From assembly GCA_050951585.1 (NCBI GenBank), contig JBMNJI010000011.1, positions 1 through 44,067 of the forward strand: a stretch of 44,067 bases of DNA. Reading direction: 5' to 3'. The translations under genes and the position numbers were made by a program. Positions 17,585-25,308 of this stretch are shown in pieces. Origin of the DNA: UBA3937 sp050951585 (lineage in GTDB: Bacteria > Bacillota > Peptococcia > DRI-13 > DTU073). A model generated the notes under the pieces. That model was not told the origin of the DNA. It made no database searches and saw only the letters and a program-made list of their open reading frames with translations. The number at the start of each line of letters is the position of its first letter. Position 1 is the first letter of the stretch.

Positions 17585-18925
17585 ATGTCTTTTTTACCGC
17601 ATACCCGTGAGGAAGAAAATGCGATGCTGCAAGCGATCGGTGTTTCTTCGGCGGAAGAGCTTTTTCGGGATATTCCGCGTGAATTACGTTTAAACAGACC
17701 TTTGCAATTACCCGCAGGTCTGCCGGAAAAAGCGGTTTGGGAAGAAGTGCAAAGACTGGCCGAAAAGGACAGGCACACGGACAATTACCTGTGTTTTCGA
17801 GGTGCCGGTGCTTACGAACATTATCAGCCCAGTGCGGTAAAGCATTTGCTTTCCCGTGCTGATTTTTATACTGCCTACACGCCATATCAACCGGAAATCA
17901 GTCAAGGAACCCTGCAGGCTATTTTTGAATATCAGACCTGTATTTGTGAGTTAACCGGGATGGATGTGGCCAATGCCTCTCATTATGACGGAGCCACCGC
18001 CCTTACCGAAGCGGCGATTATGGCTGTTGAGGCAACGAGAAGAAACAAGGTGGTTGTAAGTGCCTTGGTTCATCCGGAATACAGGGAGACCATGCAGACC
18101 TATCTGAAAAGGCGCGGGGTGGAACTGATTACCTTGCCCTACGCGGATGGTTTAACGGCGAGTAACGATTTGAGCGCGTATGTAAATGATGAGGTTGCCG
18201 CTGTGATGATCCAAAGTCCGAATTTTTTCGGTAGTATCGAAGATATCAGTTTGTTTGCAGAATTTGTCCACGGGAAGGGTGGCTTACTGGTAGCTTGTGT
18301 TGATCCCCTTTCCTTAGGTGTTTTGGAAAGCCCCGGCCGGCTGGGCGCCGATATTGTCGTTGGAGATGGGCAGAGTCTGGGTCTTCCGCTCAGCTTTGGC
18401 GGACCCTATCTGGGATTTATGGCTTGTAAGGAGAAATATGTCCGGCGCCTACCCGGGCGTATTGTGGGCAAAACAGTAGATCGTTCAGGACGGGAAGGCT
18501 TTGTCCTTACCTTGCAAGCCCGTGAACAGCATATCCGGCGGGAAAAGGCCGGTTCCAATATCTGTTCCAATCAAGCCCTCTGCGCTTTGGCGGCGACTAT
18601 TTATTTGTCTTTGCTGGGGCCGGATGGTTTAGCAGAGGCGGGAAAGCAATGCTTGCAAAAGAGTCATTTTGCTCAACAGCGCATAGCAGCACTGCCCGGT
18701 GTGACCATACCCTTTGCGGCACCCTTCTTTCAGGAGTTTGTCGTCAAGACAGCGGAAGCGCCGGCGGTAATCAATCAACGTCTGTGGGAGGCCGGGATCT
18801 TAGGCGGTTTGGAGTTGCGCAGATTTTATCCGGAGTTGGATAATCACCTGCTGGTTTGTGTGACCGAAATGCGCTCCCGGGAAGAGATTGAGCGGCTGGT
18901 GCAGGCTTGGGGAGGTGACCGGTAA
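17585..18925 (+). CDS. gcvPA: Glycine dehydrogenase (decarboxylating) subunit 1
   Basis: N-terminal half of the split P protein found in Gram-positive bacteria and archaea. Together with subunit 2 it decarboxylates glycine and loads the aminomethyl group onto H protein. The 446 residues include FLPHTREEENAMLQAIG, the GAYEHYQPSAVKHL region near 75-90, GMDVANASHYDGATALTEA near 125 and SFGGPYLGFMA near 275. The PLP-binding lysine is not in this subunit. The coding end carries GGAGGTGA, the ribosome site for gcvPB, and the stop TAA overlaps its ATG by one base. Confidence 0.97.
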   Translation: MSFLPHTREEENAMLQAIGVSSAEELFRDIPRELRLNRPLQLPAGLPEKAVWEEVQRLAEKDRHTDNYLCFRGAGAYEHYQPSAVKHLLSRADFYTAYTPYQPEISQGTLQAIFEYQTCICELTGMDVANASHYDGATALTEAAIMAVEATRRNKVVVSALVHPEYRETMQTYLKRRGVELITLPYADGLTASNDLSAYVNDEVAAVMIQSPNFFGSIEDISLFAEFVHGKGGLLVACVDPLSLGVLESPGRLGADIVVGDGQSLGLPLSFGGPYLGFMACKEKYVRRLPGRIVGKTVDRSGREGFVLTLQAREQHIRREKAGSNICSNQALCALAATIYLSLLGPDGLAEAGKQCLQKSHFAQQRIAALPGVTIPFAAPFFQEFVVKTAEAPAVINQRLWEAGILGGLELRRFYPELDNHLLVCVTEMRSREEIERLVQAWGGDR

Positions 18926-20379
18926 TGGAGAAGCTGATTTTCGAAAAAAGCGTTAAAGGCAGAAAGGGCAATTATTTACCAGCTTTAGATGTTCCGGATT
19001 GTCCTGTCGAGGAACTGCTACCGACAGCATTTTGCCGTAAGGAAGCCCCAGCCTTGCCGCAATTGACGGAAGTGGAAGTGGTGCGGCATTATACCCGGCT
19101 ATCTCGTTTAAACTACGGGGTGGATACCGGCTTTTATCCGCTGGGGAGCTGTACCATGAAATACAACCCGAAGATAAACGAAGATGCGGCCAATCTTCCG
19201 GGCTTTAGTAAGATTCACCCTTATCAGCCGGTGGATAGTGTGCAAGGGGCTTTGGAATTAATGGCCAAAACCCAGGCTTATCTTGCGGAAATCGCCGGAA
19301 TGGATGCGGTGACCTTACAGCCGGCGGCCGGAGCCCATGGCGAATTGACCGGGATCTTGCTGATTATGGCTTATCATACGGCCAGAGGGGATTTGAAACG
19401 AAACAAGGTGATTGTTCCGGATTCTTCCCATGGGACTAATCCGGCAACTGCGGCCTTGGCCGGTTGTCAAATTATTGAGGTTCCCTCCAACGAAAAAGGC
19501 GGCGTCGATTTGGCAGCCTTGCGCGCGGCGGTGGGGGAAGACACGGCGGCTTTGATGCTCACCAATCCAAGTACACTGGGGCTCTTTGAAACGCAAATCA
19601 AAGAGATTGCGGAAATAGTTCATGCCGCGGGCGGTCTCTTATATTATGACGGGGCCAATATGAACGCCATTATGGGTTATACCCGCCCCGGCGATATGGG
19701 CTTTGATGTGGTGCATTTTAATCTGCATAAGACTTTCTCTACCCCCCATGGTGGCGGTGGTCCGGGCTCCGGTCCGGTAGGGGTAAAAGCGATGCTGGAG
19801 CCCTTTTTGCCTAAACCGGTGATCCGGTATGATGAACAGACTCAGCGGTATTTGCTGGATGAGGAGCGGCCCCAGTCCATCGGTAGAGTGAAAGCTTTTT
19901 ACGGAAATTTTGGCGTCGTGGTGAAAGCCTTTACTTATATGCTGATGCTGGGCGGGGAAGGACTAAAAGAAGCCAGTGAAAAAGCCGTCTTAAACGCCAA
20001 TTATTTAATGACGTTGTTGACGGAGCATTATGACCTGCCCTATGCCGGACCGTGTAAGCATGAATTTGTCATTACGCCGCGTAATACCCAGCAGACAGGC
20101 GTTCATACCCTGGATATCGCCAAAAGGCTGATTGATTATGGCTATCATCCGCCGACAATTTATTTCCCCTTGATGGTCCATGAAGCCTTAATGGTTGAAC
20201 CCACGGAAACAGAGAATAAAGAGACTTTAGATGAGTTTGCGGCAGCCATGACGGCCATTGCCCGGGAGGCGGAGGAGAATGCCGAATTACTGCATGATGC
20301 CCCGCATCTGACTCCGGTGAGCCGTCTCGATGAAACACAGGCGGCCCGTAAGCCTGTATTACGCTGGAAAGCGCAATAG
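18925..20379 (+). CDS. gcvPB: Glycine dehydrogenase (decarboxylating) subunit 2
   Basis: Catalytic half of the split P protein. The 484 residues show LGSCTMKYNPKINE near residue 75, LQPAAGAHGELTGI near 132, PDSSHGTNPATAAL near 165 and the PLP lysine motif HFNLHKTFSTPHGGGGPGSG at about residue 269. The start overlaps the gcvPA stop. Intact. No lipoamide dehydrogenase (L protein) gene follows: the next reading frame is an unrelated HAD-like protein, so the complex must borrow an L protein from elsewhere. Confidence 0.97.
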   Translation: MEKLIFEKSVKGRKGNYLPALDVPDCPVEELLPTAFCRKEAPALPQLTEVEVVRHYTRLSRLNYGVDTGFYPLGSCTMKYNPKINEDAANLPGFSKIHPYQPVDSVQGALELMAKTQAYLAEIAGMDAVTLQPAAGAHGELTGILLIMAYHTARGDLKRNKVIVPDSSHGTNPATAALAGCQIIEVPSNEKGGVDLAALRAAVGEDTAALMLTNPSTLGLFETQIKEIAEIVHAAGGLLYYDGANMNAIMGYTRPGDMGFDVVHFNLHKTFSTPHGGGGPGSGPVGVKAMLEPFLPKPVIRYDEQTQRYLLDEERPQSIGRVKAFYGNFGVVVKAFTYMLMLGGEGLKEASEKAVLNANYLMTLLTEHYDLPYAGPCKHEFVITPRNTQQTGVHTLDIAKRLIDYGYHPPTIYFPLMVHEALMVEPTETENKETLDEFAAAMTAIAREAEENAELLHDAPHLTPVSRLDETQAARKPVLRWKAQ

Positions 20380-20421
20380 CCATCGCAATAATCCACCGTA
20401 ATAATCATCCGCAACAGCCAG
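20372..20421 (+). repeat. Degenerate 12-13-bp tandem repeat at the gcvPB stop codon
   Basis: Four units in a row: CGCAATAGCCAT, CGCAATAATCCAC, CGTAATAATCATC, CGCAACAGCCAG. The gcvPB stop TAG is inside the first unit. Confidence 0.75.
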
Positions 20422-20458
20422 ATTTATGAATAATTCTTTGGGCGCAAGTAATCGATAA

Positions 20459-20508
20459 TGCACCTTAACTCGTCCCTGAACATATATTAAAAAAGGGACG
20501 GGGGTGCA
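20459..20508 (+). promoter_or_regulatory. Two-part inverted repeat covering the ribosome site of the HAD-like gene
   Basis: TGCACC (20459-20464) pairs with GGTGCA (20503-20508) and CGTCCC (20471-20476) with GGGACG (20495-20500). The arms are collinear, forming a long stem with an internal loop (6 bases against 2) and an 18-base apical loop. The ribosome site GGGGGTG (20500-20506) lies in the right arm, 5 bases before ATG 20512. No U-tract follows. Confidence 0.65.
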
Positions 20509-20511
20509 TTT

Positions 20512-20979
20512 ATGATGGAAAAGGCGATTTTCTTTTCGGGTTACGGTACTTCTTATTTTTATAAAAACGATAGTCTTGTTAAAAGAAATCTAGAATTATT
20601 TCCTGAAACCTTGCCTGCTTTGCGCTTTTTGTCCAGAAGAGGTTATCTGCTGGTGCTCACAGCACCTGAAATGCAGGAATATAAGGCTTTTCAGAGCTGT
20701 CTTAAGGATAAAAGAATCACAGTGCAATACTGGAATGGCCGTGAAGAGGATGTCGATGCGCTTATTGAGAAGCATTTTCTTAATATACAGGACTGTTTTT
20801 TTATTACGGATGGGCATTACCTACAGGAATACTTGCCGCTGGGGTGGCAGACAATTTTAGTGCTGACTGGGAAAGGGGTATCTACTTTGGATATTTTAGA
20901 TCCCCCCCAATTGGAACAAATATACGATATTTGTAAGGATATTTACGCTGCCGCAATCAGTATTGCGATTCATAAGTGA
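20512..20979 (+). CDS. HAD-superfamily-like protein without the catalytic aspartate
   Basis: 155 residues resembling the HAD IIIA (HisB/GmhB-type) phosphatase fold. The strand-loop KAIFFSGYGTSYF at residues 4-16 sits where active enzymes have DxDGT; both aspartates are replaced (S, Y) while the G-T remain. ETLPALRFLSRRGYLLVLTAPE near 33-55 corresponds to motif II, with T/A in place of the usual TNQ. FFITDGHYLQEYLPLGWQTILVLTGKG near 98-124 matches the last motif and the typical family end. It is probably not a phosphatase; a regulatory or binding role is possible but unproven. ATG 20512 or 20515 is the start. Its ribosome site can be buried in a hairpin. Confidence 0.7.
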   Translation: MMEKAIFFSGYGTSYFYKNDSLVKRNLELFPETLPALRFLSRRGYLLVLTAPEMQEYKAFQSCLKDKRITVQYWNGREEDVDALIEKHFLNIQDCFFITDGHYLQEYLPLGWQTILVLTGKGVSTLDILDPPQLEQIYDICKDIYAAAISIAIHK

Positions 20980-21000
20980 AAAGCCGGAACAAGATGTTAA

Positions 21001-21417
21001 ATATGCTTACTACATCTGCTTAATAACCATGTTGAGAATAAAATTCCGATTGTAATTGATGAATTTGGCATTAGAAGGAGTTCGAGCGAATACATAAAAC
21101 TGGAGAATTTAGATTCCCAAGCCGAATTGGGGCAAAAAGTTAAAGAGGGTTTAGAAATCAGTAAGCAAAATAAACCTAATGAAGATAAAATAGATACCTT
21201 TAAGATAGCTAGTGGAGAAAAAAGCTGGAGAAGTTTTCAGCAAAAACATCAGTGCATCGTAGTATTGCTAATCGACAATAAAAAATATGTAATTTCTGCT
21301 TTTAAAAGATCGATTAAATATTCATATGCACAAACAAAAGATGATCCGGAGGACTATACAATGGAGATTGAAGCTGATGTTTCGAATGCTTTGTTAGGTG
21401 CATTAGTGATCGATTAG
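21001..21417 (+). pseudogene. Uncharacterised A/T-rich ORF, apparently 5'-truncated
   Basis: Not recognised. The frame is open from 21001 (just after an in-frame TAA) to the stop at 21417, but contains no ATG/GTG/TTG before TTG 21127, and no ribosome site precedes that TTG. Protein-like sequence extends upstream of it (NKIPIVIDEFGIRRSSSEYIKL), so the gene seems to have lost its 5' end. The C-terminal half is a plausible small alpha/beta domain (QCIVVLLIDNKKYVISAFKR..EADVSNALLGALVID). The stretch is A/T-rich unlike the flanking gcv genes. Its position next to the orphan toxin-like fragment suggests a remnant of a conflict-type locus, which is only inference. Confidence 0.4.
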
Positions 21418-21458
21418 TGATCGGAATGTTTAAAAAACTGGAGTATAATTAAAGGCTC

Positions 21459-21908
21459 TTGCCAAATAGAATAAATAGTAAGAGCAGGGTTTTAGTTAAT
21501 TTTCCCGGAGGTAATGCCACTAGTAATTGCGGATTTACACCTGTGTCAACAGACCCCGCAGTGGACACACTCTTTGCCACAGAATCCGAAAATTATGGCC
21601 AAGGTATCATCTATATTGCAACCAAACGTGATTTAGCAGGTGTTATAATTGAAGAAGGTAACTTTCTTTCAGTTACAGAAAAAGAAGTGGGGATAAAGTT
21701 ATTACCGGAGCAATATGCAAAAATGGCCAGCGTTTCAATTTCTGCAGCCGAATCACGATCTATACTTAATGAAATGGGAATACACATTCCTACCAGAATT
21801 TACGATAAGTTACAACTCAGCACCTTATTAGAGGAGCTACCCAAATTAACTTCTGAACAAATACGACAATTTTTTCTTAAAGTACTTGAGATGAAAGGAA
21901 TGATATAA
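21459..21908 (+). CDS. Orphan C-terminal-module-like protein, possible toxin fragment
   Basis: 149 residues read from TTG 21459, only a few bases after an in-frame TAA and without a well-spaced ribosome site, so it looks like the tail of a larger protein. It has a Gly/Asn/Pro-rich beginning (VLVNFPGGNATSNCGF), then YGQGIIYIATKRDLAGVIIEEGN, and a helical end (AAESRSILNEMG, LPKLTSEQIRQFFLKVLEMKGMI). The layout of a linker followed by a compact domain with the next gene starting at its stop resembles displaced C-terminal modules of polymorphic toxins. I do not recognise a toxin family or catalytic residues. The stop TAA at 21906-21908 overlaps the next ATG by one base. Confidence 0.4.
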   Translation: MPNRINSKSRVLVNFPGGNATSNCGFTPVSTDPAVDTLFATESENYGQGIIYIATKRDLAGVIIEEGNFLSVTEKEVGIKLLPEQYAKMASVSISAAESRSILNEMGIHIPTRIYDKLQLSTLLEELPKLTSEQIRQFFLKVLEMKGMI

Positions 21909-22441
21909 TGAGCAAGGAATCAGTATTTGAAATTGACGTATATATTCTTGATTCAAAGCAGGATTCTTTGAAAACATATATATTAAAGGGAAGGGCATAC
22001 CGAGATGTAAGGGTGGGGGACAGACTATCGATAAATTTAAATAATCATGATAAAACACTTCAAGTCGTAATTAAGAACATAAATAGCTATAGAACGGATT
22101 TGGATTTTTTAGATGCTGGATTAACCGCTGAATTAACAGCGGTTGGAGAAATAGACATAATGTTATCTAAGGAAATAAGTTCAGAAGCTGCGTTTGATGT
22201 TTATGAATATACTTTTCTCGATAGTTTGAAATCTTTTAAAATAAAAGGGAAAGCACTAACTGAAGTGAAGATTGGAGAAACGCTAATAGTCAATTTACTT
22301 AACCAGGACGAACCACTTAAATTGATAATCAAACGAATTATTATCGATGATAAGGCTACTGATGCAATATCTTCCGGAATGCTTGGAGAATTAGTTGTAG
22401 TAGGGAGTTTACATAAAGTGGCTTTATGTAGGGAAAATTGA
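21908..22441 (+). CDS. Tandem-duplicated beta-barrel-like protein, possible immunity partner
   Basis: 177 residues, unknown family. It consists of two copies of one module: residues about 5-78 (EIDVYILD..LKTYILKGRAYRDVRVGDRLSINL..VVIKNI..AGLTAELTAVGE) and about 97-168 (VYEYTFLD..LKSFKIKGKALTEVKIGETLIVNL..LIIKRI..SGMLGELVVVGS). The pattern G-x-(A/V)..V..G(D/E).L......V..I......AG..GEL resembles domain II of translation GTPases (EF-Tu type barrel), though without the GTPase domain. ATG overlaps the previous stop and GAAAGGA lies upstream, so it is coupled to the toxin-like ORF. Immunity is a guess from position. Confidence 0.55.
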   Translation: MSKESVFEIDVYILDSKQDSLKTYILKGRAYRDVRVGDRLSINLNNHDKTLQVVIKNINSYRTDLDFLDAGLTAELTAVGEIDIMLSKEISSEAAFDVYEYTFLDSLKSFKIKGKALTEVKIGETLIVNLLNQDEPLKLIIKRIIIDDKATDAISSGMLGELVVVGSLHKVALCREN

Positions 22442-22493
22442 AGCTGATGCATTAATAGTTAAATAACGATTTAATTACAGTGAATTCATAAAG

Positions 22494-22522
22494 GTGCCCT
22501 GCTAATATGCAGGGTACTTTTA
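22494..22522 (+). terminator. Terminator after the orphan-gene islet
   Basis: GTGCCCTGC (22494-22502) pairs with GCAGGGTAC (22509-22517, one G-U), with a 6-base loop, followed by TTTTAT. Confidence 0.85.
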
Positions 22523-22556
22523 TGATATAATAGCCCAAAAGGGGGTCGTTTGAGGC

Positions 22557-22838
22557 ATGGAACAGATTCAGCGGGTCGTAGTAACTGTAGTTGGACAGGA
22601 TAAAATCGGAATTATTGCCGGCGTATCTGGAGTTTTGGCCAAATATCAGGTGAACATATTAGATATCAGCCAGACTATTTTACAGGATTTTTTTACGATG
22701 ATTATGATTGTGGATATTTCCCAAGCCTCCGTGAGCTTGCAGGAACTGCAGCAGGTTTTGAAAGAGCAAGGGCAAGAAATTGGGGTTCAAATCAATGCCC
22801 AGCATGAGGATATTTTTAAATATATGCATCGCATTTAA
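22557..22838 (+). CDS. ACT domain protein (UPF0237 type)
   Basis: A 93-residue stand-alone ACT domain. The N-terminus RVVVTVVGQDKIGIIAGVSGVLAKYQVNILDISQTI is typical of this amino-acid-binding fold, followed by a second strand-helix (FFTMIMIVDIS..LQELQQVLKEQG). In many Firmicutes this small protein is encoded directly before a DUF711/UPF0210 protein, as here (95 bases apart), and may act as its regulator; that is inference from conserved pairing. GGGGG precedes the ATG. Confidence 0.9.
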   Translation: MEQIQRVVVTVVGQDKIGIIAGVSGVLAKYQVNILDISQTILQDFFTMIMIVDISQASVSLQELQQVLKEQGQEIGVQINAQHEDIFKYMHRI

Positions 22839-22881
22839 GTAATGAATAGGGTGAAAACAACTGATTTGGCAGACGAGTGAA

Positions 22882-22917
22882 CAGTAAGAAATTCAGCAAG
22901 CAAGTCAGAAGTAAGAA
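22882..22917 (+). repeat. Degenerate 12-bp tandem repeat before the DUF711 gene
   Basis: Three units: CAGTAAGAAATT, CAGCAAGCAAGT, CAGAAGTAAGAA. The purine-rich end runs into the ribosome site GAGGGAG. Confidence 0.6.
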
Positions 22918-22933
22918 AGAGAGGGAGAATTGA

Positions 22934-24304
22934 ATGCCCATTACCTTCATGCCGGAAGAAATTATCGAAACAATTCAGATGGTACGGGCGGAAAATTTGG
23001 ATATCCGGACAATTACGTTAGGCATTAGTCTACGCGATTGTGTCGCTAGTGAAATAAAGATTGTGGCGCGGAAGATCTATGATAAAATAACCAGCAAAGC
23101 GGAGAGACTTGTCCGGACCGGAGAGGATATTTCCGAGGAATTTGGCATTCCGATCATCAATAAACGTATTGCGGTTACTCCCATTGCGTTGGTCGGTGAA
23201 GGCTGCACCGATACGGAAGATTATCTTGCCTTAGCCCTGGCGATGGATCGCGCGGCGAAAGAGGTGGGCGTCAATTTTATCGGGGGCTTTTCGGCCCTTG
23301 TGCATAAAGGTTTTACCAAAGGGGACGAAATCCTGCTTAATTCCATTGCCCGGGCTTTAGCCGAAACTGAACGGGTCTGTGCGTCGGTGAATGTAGCCAC
23401 AACGAAAGCCGGAATAAATATGGATGCGGTGTACCGGATGGGCAGGATTATTAAGGACACGGCCGAGTTGACCAAGGAGGCCGACGGCTTGGGCTGTGCC
23501 AAATTGGTGATCTTTTGTAATGTGCCGGAAGACAATCCATTTATGGCCGGGGCTTTTCATGGTCTCGGTGAACCGGAAACAGTGATTAATGTAGGGGTAA
23601 GCGGTCCGGGAGTAGTTTTCCGTGCGGTGAAGGAAAACCCTCATGTTGATTTTGGCACCTTAGCCACGATTATTAAGCATACGGCCTTCAAAGTCACCCG
23701 GATGGGTGAATTGGTGGGGAGAGAAGCCGCGAAACGCTTGCAGGTACCTTTTGGCATTGTCGATCTTTCTTTAGCGCCGACTCCGGCGATCGGGGATAGT
23801 GTCGCGGATATTCTGGAGGCGATGGGGCTGGAGAAGGTTGGCGGGCACGGAACAACAGCGGCCCTCGCCTTGTTGAACGATGCCGTAAAAAAGGGCGGCG
23901 CGATGGCTTCCTCTTATGTCGGCGGGTTAAGCGGTGCTTTTATTCCGGTGAGTGAGGATGCCGGGATGATTAGGGCGGCGGAAGAAGGCGCGTTATGTGT
24001 GGATAAGCTCGAGGCGATGACCTGTGTTTGTTCGGTAGGGCTGGATATGATTGCGGTGCCCGGCGATACACCGACGGAGACTTTGGCCGCTATTATTGCC
24101 GATGAAGCGGCGATTGGGATGATCAATAAAAAAACCACCGCGGTAAGGATTATTCCTGTTCCGGGGAAGACGGTGGGGGAGCGGGTGGAATTTGGCGGTC
24201 TCTTGGGTTCGGCTCCCGTGATGTCCCTTCATCCTTATAGTGCGGCGGATTTTATCAAGCGGGGCGGCAGAATTCCCGCGCCCCTGATTTCGCTGAGTAA
24301 TTAG
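22934..24304 (+). CDS. DUF711 / UPF0210 (PFL-like) family protein
   Basis: 456 residues, full family length. This family has a fold related to pyruvate formate-lyase but no proven reaction. Visible landmarks: VRAENLDIRTITLGISLRDC at the N-terminus, KRIAVTPIALVGEG near 75, GVNFIGGFSALVHKG near 112, FCNVPEDNPFMAGAFHG near 198, SLAPTPAIGDSVADILEAMGLEKVGGHGTTAALALLND near 278, and GGRIPAPL at the end. GAGGGAG lies upstream of the ATG. It forms a pair with the preceding ACT gene and ends at a terminator shared with the cold-shock gene. Confidence 0.93.
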   Translation: MPITFMPEEIIETIQMVRAENLDIRTITLGISLRDCVASEIKIVARKIYDKITSKAERLVRTGEDISEEFGIPIINKRIAVTPIALVGEGCTDTEDYLALALAMDRAAKEVGVNFIGGFSALVHKGFTKGDEILLNSIARALAETERVCASVNVATTKAGINMDAVYRMGRIIKDTAELTKEADGLGCAKLVIFCNVPEDNPFMAGAFHGLGEPETVINVGVSGPGVVFRAVKENPHVDFGTLATIIKHTAFKVTRMGELVGREAAKRLQVPFGIVDLSLAPTPAIGDSVADILEAMGLEKVGGHGTTAALALLNDAVKKGGAMASSYVGGLSGAFIPVSEDAGMIRAAEEGALCVDKLEAMTCVCSVGLDMIAVPGDTPTETLAAIIADEAAIGMINKKTTAVRIIPVPGKTVGERVEFGGLLGSAPVMSLHPYSAADFIKRGGRIPAPLISLSN

Positions 24305-24324
24305 CACCCGAAAAAAGAGCAAAA

Positions 24325-24354
24325 AAAAACTGCCCCGTTCAGGAGGCAGTTTTT
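24325..24354. terminator. Bidirectional terminator between DUF711 and csp
   Basis: AAAAACTGCC (24325-24334) and GGCAGTTTTT (24345-24354) form a 10-base stem with a 10-base loop. A-runs on one side and T-runs on the other allow termination from both strands. Confidence 0.9.
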
Positions 24355-24372
24355 GGTTCAATCTTTGTTGAC

Positions 24373-24570
24373 TTACAGGCGAACTACGTTTTCGGCTTGT
24401 GGGCCACGGTTGCCTTGCACAACATCAAAAGAAACGTTTTGGCCTTCGTCTAAGGTTTTAAAACCTTCGCCTTGAATAGCGGAAAAATGTACGAATACAT
24501 CTCCACCTTCGTTTGATTCGATGAAGCCATAACCTTTTTCTGCATTAAACCATTTTACTTTTCCTTGCAT
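24373..24570 (-). CDS. cspA: Cold-shock protein
   Basis: 65-residue single-stranded nucleic acid chaperone. It has the OB-fold RNA-binding motifs KGYGFI (RNP1) and VFVHF (RNP2), starting MQGKVKWFNAEKGYGF. The ribosome site on its strand is AAGGAGGG. The csp symbol is generic: paralogues cannot be told apart by sequence alone. A good promoter lies about 120 bases upstream, giving a long leader as in other cold-shock mRNAs. Confidence 0.96.
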   Translation of the reverse strand: MQGKVKWFNAEKGYGFIESNEGGDVFVHFSAIQGEGFKTLDEGQNVSFDVVQGNRGPQAENVVRL

Positions 24571-24693
24571 TTAAAAACCCTCCTTTTCAATCATTCTGAT
24601 CAAAAACGTTTAATCCAAAACCCTTGACCAAGAAAAATGAAAAAGAAGAGGCCAAAGCTGGTTTATGGGTGAAACTTTTTTAATACAAATGAC

Positions 24694-24722
24694 ATTTTAG
24701 CATAGTTTTGTAGCAATGTAAA
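24694..24722 (-). promoter_or_regulatory. Promoter of the cold-shock gene
   Basis: On the minus strand: -35 TTTACA (24717-24722), 17-base spacer, -10 TAAAAT (24694-24699). The predicted untranslated leader is about 115 bases. Confidence 0.7.
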
Positions 24723-24856
24723 GCTCGAAGGTGTATTATTTTTGTATCAGTTGACCTCAGATGACCTTCAATTGTCATCCTATCAGTTGTCATTAGCGGT
24801 TAAAATTATTAGCTAGCGGCAGGAGAGGGAATATTATTAAAAGCGGGGTGAGCGTA

Positions 24857-25168
24857 ATGGAAAGTAATAAATCGGAGGACACAGGCCCAAAGAGCAGTTT
24901 GGAGGGCCGGGTGAAAGAATTAGCTCTGGCGATGGAGAAAATGAAATTCGCCGAATATGTAGAATACATTAATGATACCAAAAGAATGCTGGTGACTAAT
25001 TTTTTGGCGGGAATTGCCCGTGGGCTTGGCATGGCGATTGGTTTCACAATTCTGGGGGCGTTACTGCTTTATTTATTAAGACAACTGGTGGTGCTAAATT
25101 TACCGCTAATTGGCGATTTTATTGCGCAGATCGTGGAACTGGTAAACGATAGTATGCAGAACCGCTAA
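24857..25168 (+). CDS. DUF5665-type small membrane protein
   Basis: 103 residues from ATG 24857 (GTG 24848 is an alternative; GGGGTGAG is the likely ribosome site for the ATG). A charged N-terminal half (LEGRVKELALAMEKMKFAEYVEYINDTKRM) is followed by one or two hydrophobic helices (FLAGIARGLGMAIGFTILGALLLYLL and a shorter one). This matches the DUF5665 proteins that commonly sit just before lspA in Clostridia. Function unknown; membrane location follows from the helices. Confidence 0.8.
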   Translation: MESNKSEDTGPKSSLEGRVKELALAMEKMKFAEYVEYINDTKRMLVTNFLAGIARGLGMAIGFTILGALLLYLLRQLVVLNLPLIGDFIAQIVELVNDSMQNR

Positions 25169-25178
25169 GACCGCTAAG
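25161..25178 (+). repeat. Perfect 9-bp tandem repeat at the DUF5665 stop codon
   Basis: ACCGCTAAG twice (25161-25169, 25170-25178), followed by the related GTTAAGGCTAAAGTTAAAC. The stop TAA is inside the first copy. Confidence 0.7.
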
Positions 25179-25308
25179 GTTAAGGCTAAAGTTAAACAAA
25201 ACCACACAGGTTAAGTGGTTGGAAAAGGCCTGGGTTTATGGTAAAATAACAAATAATGTTAGTGAGTCAAAAAGAGGGCAAATAATCGATTAGACGAGGT
25301 ACAGGAAA

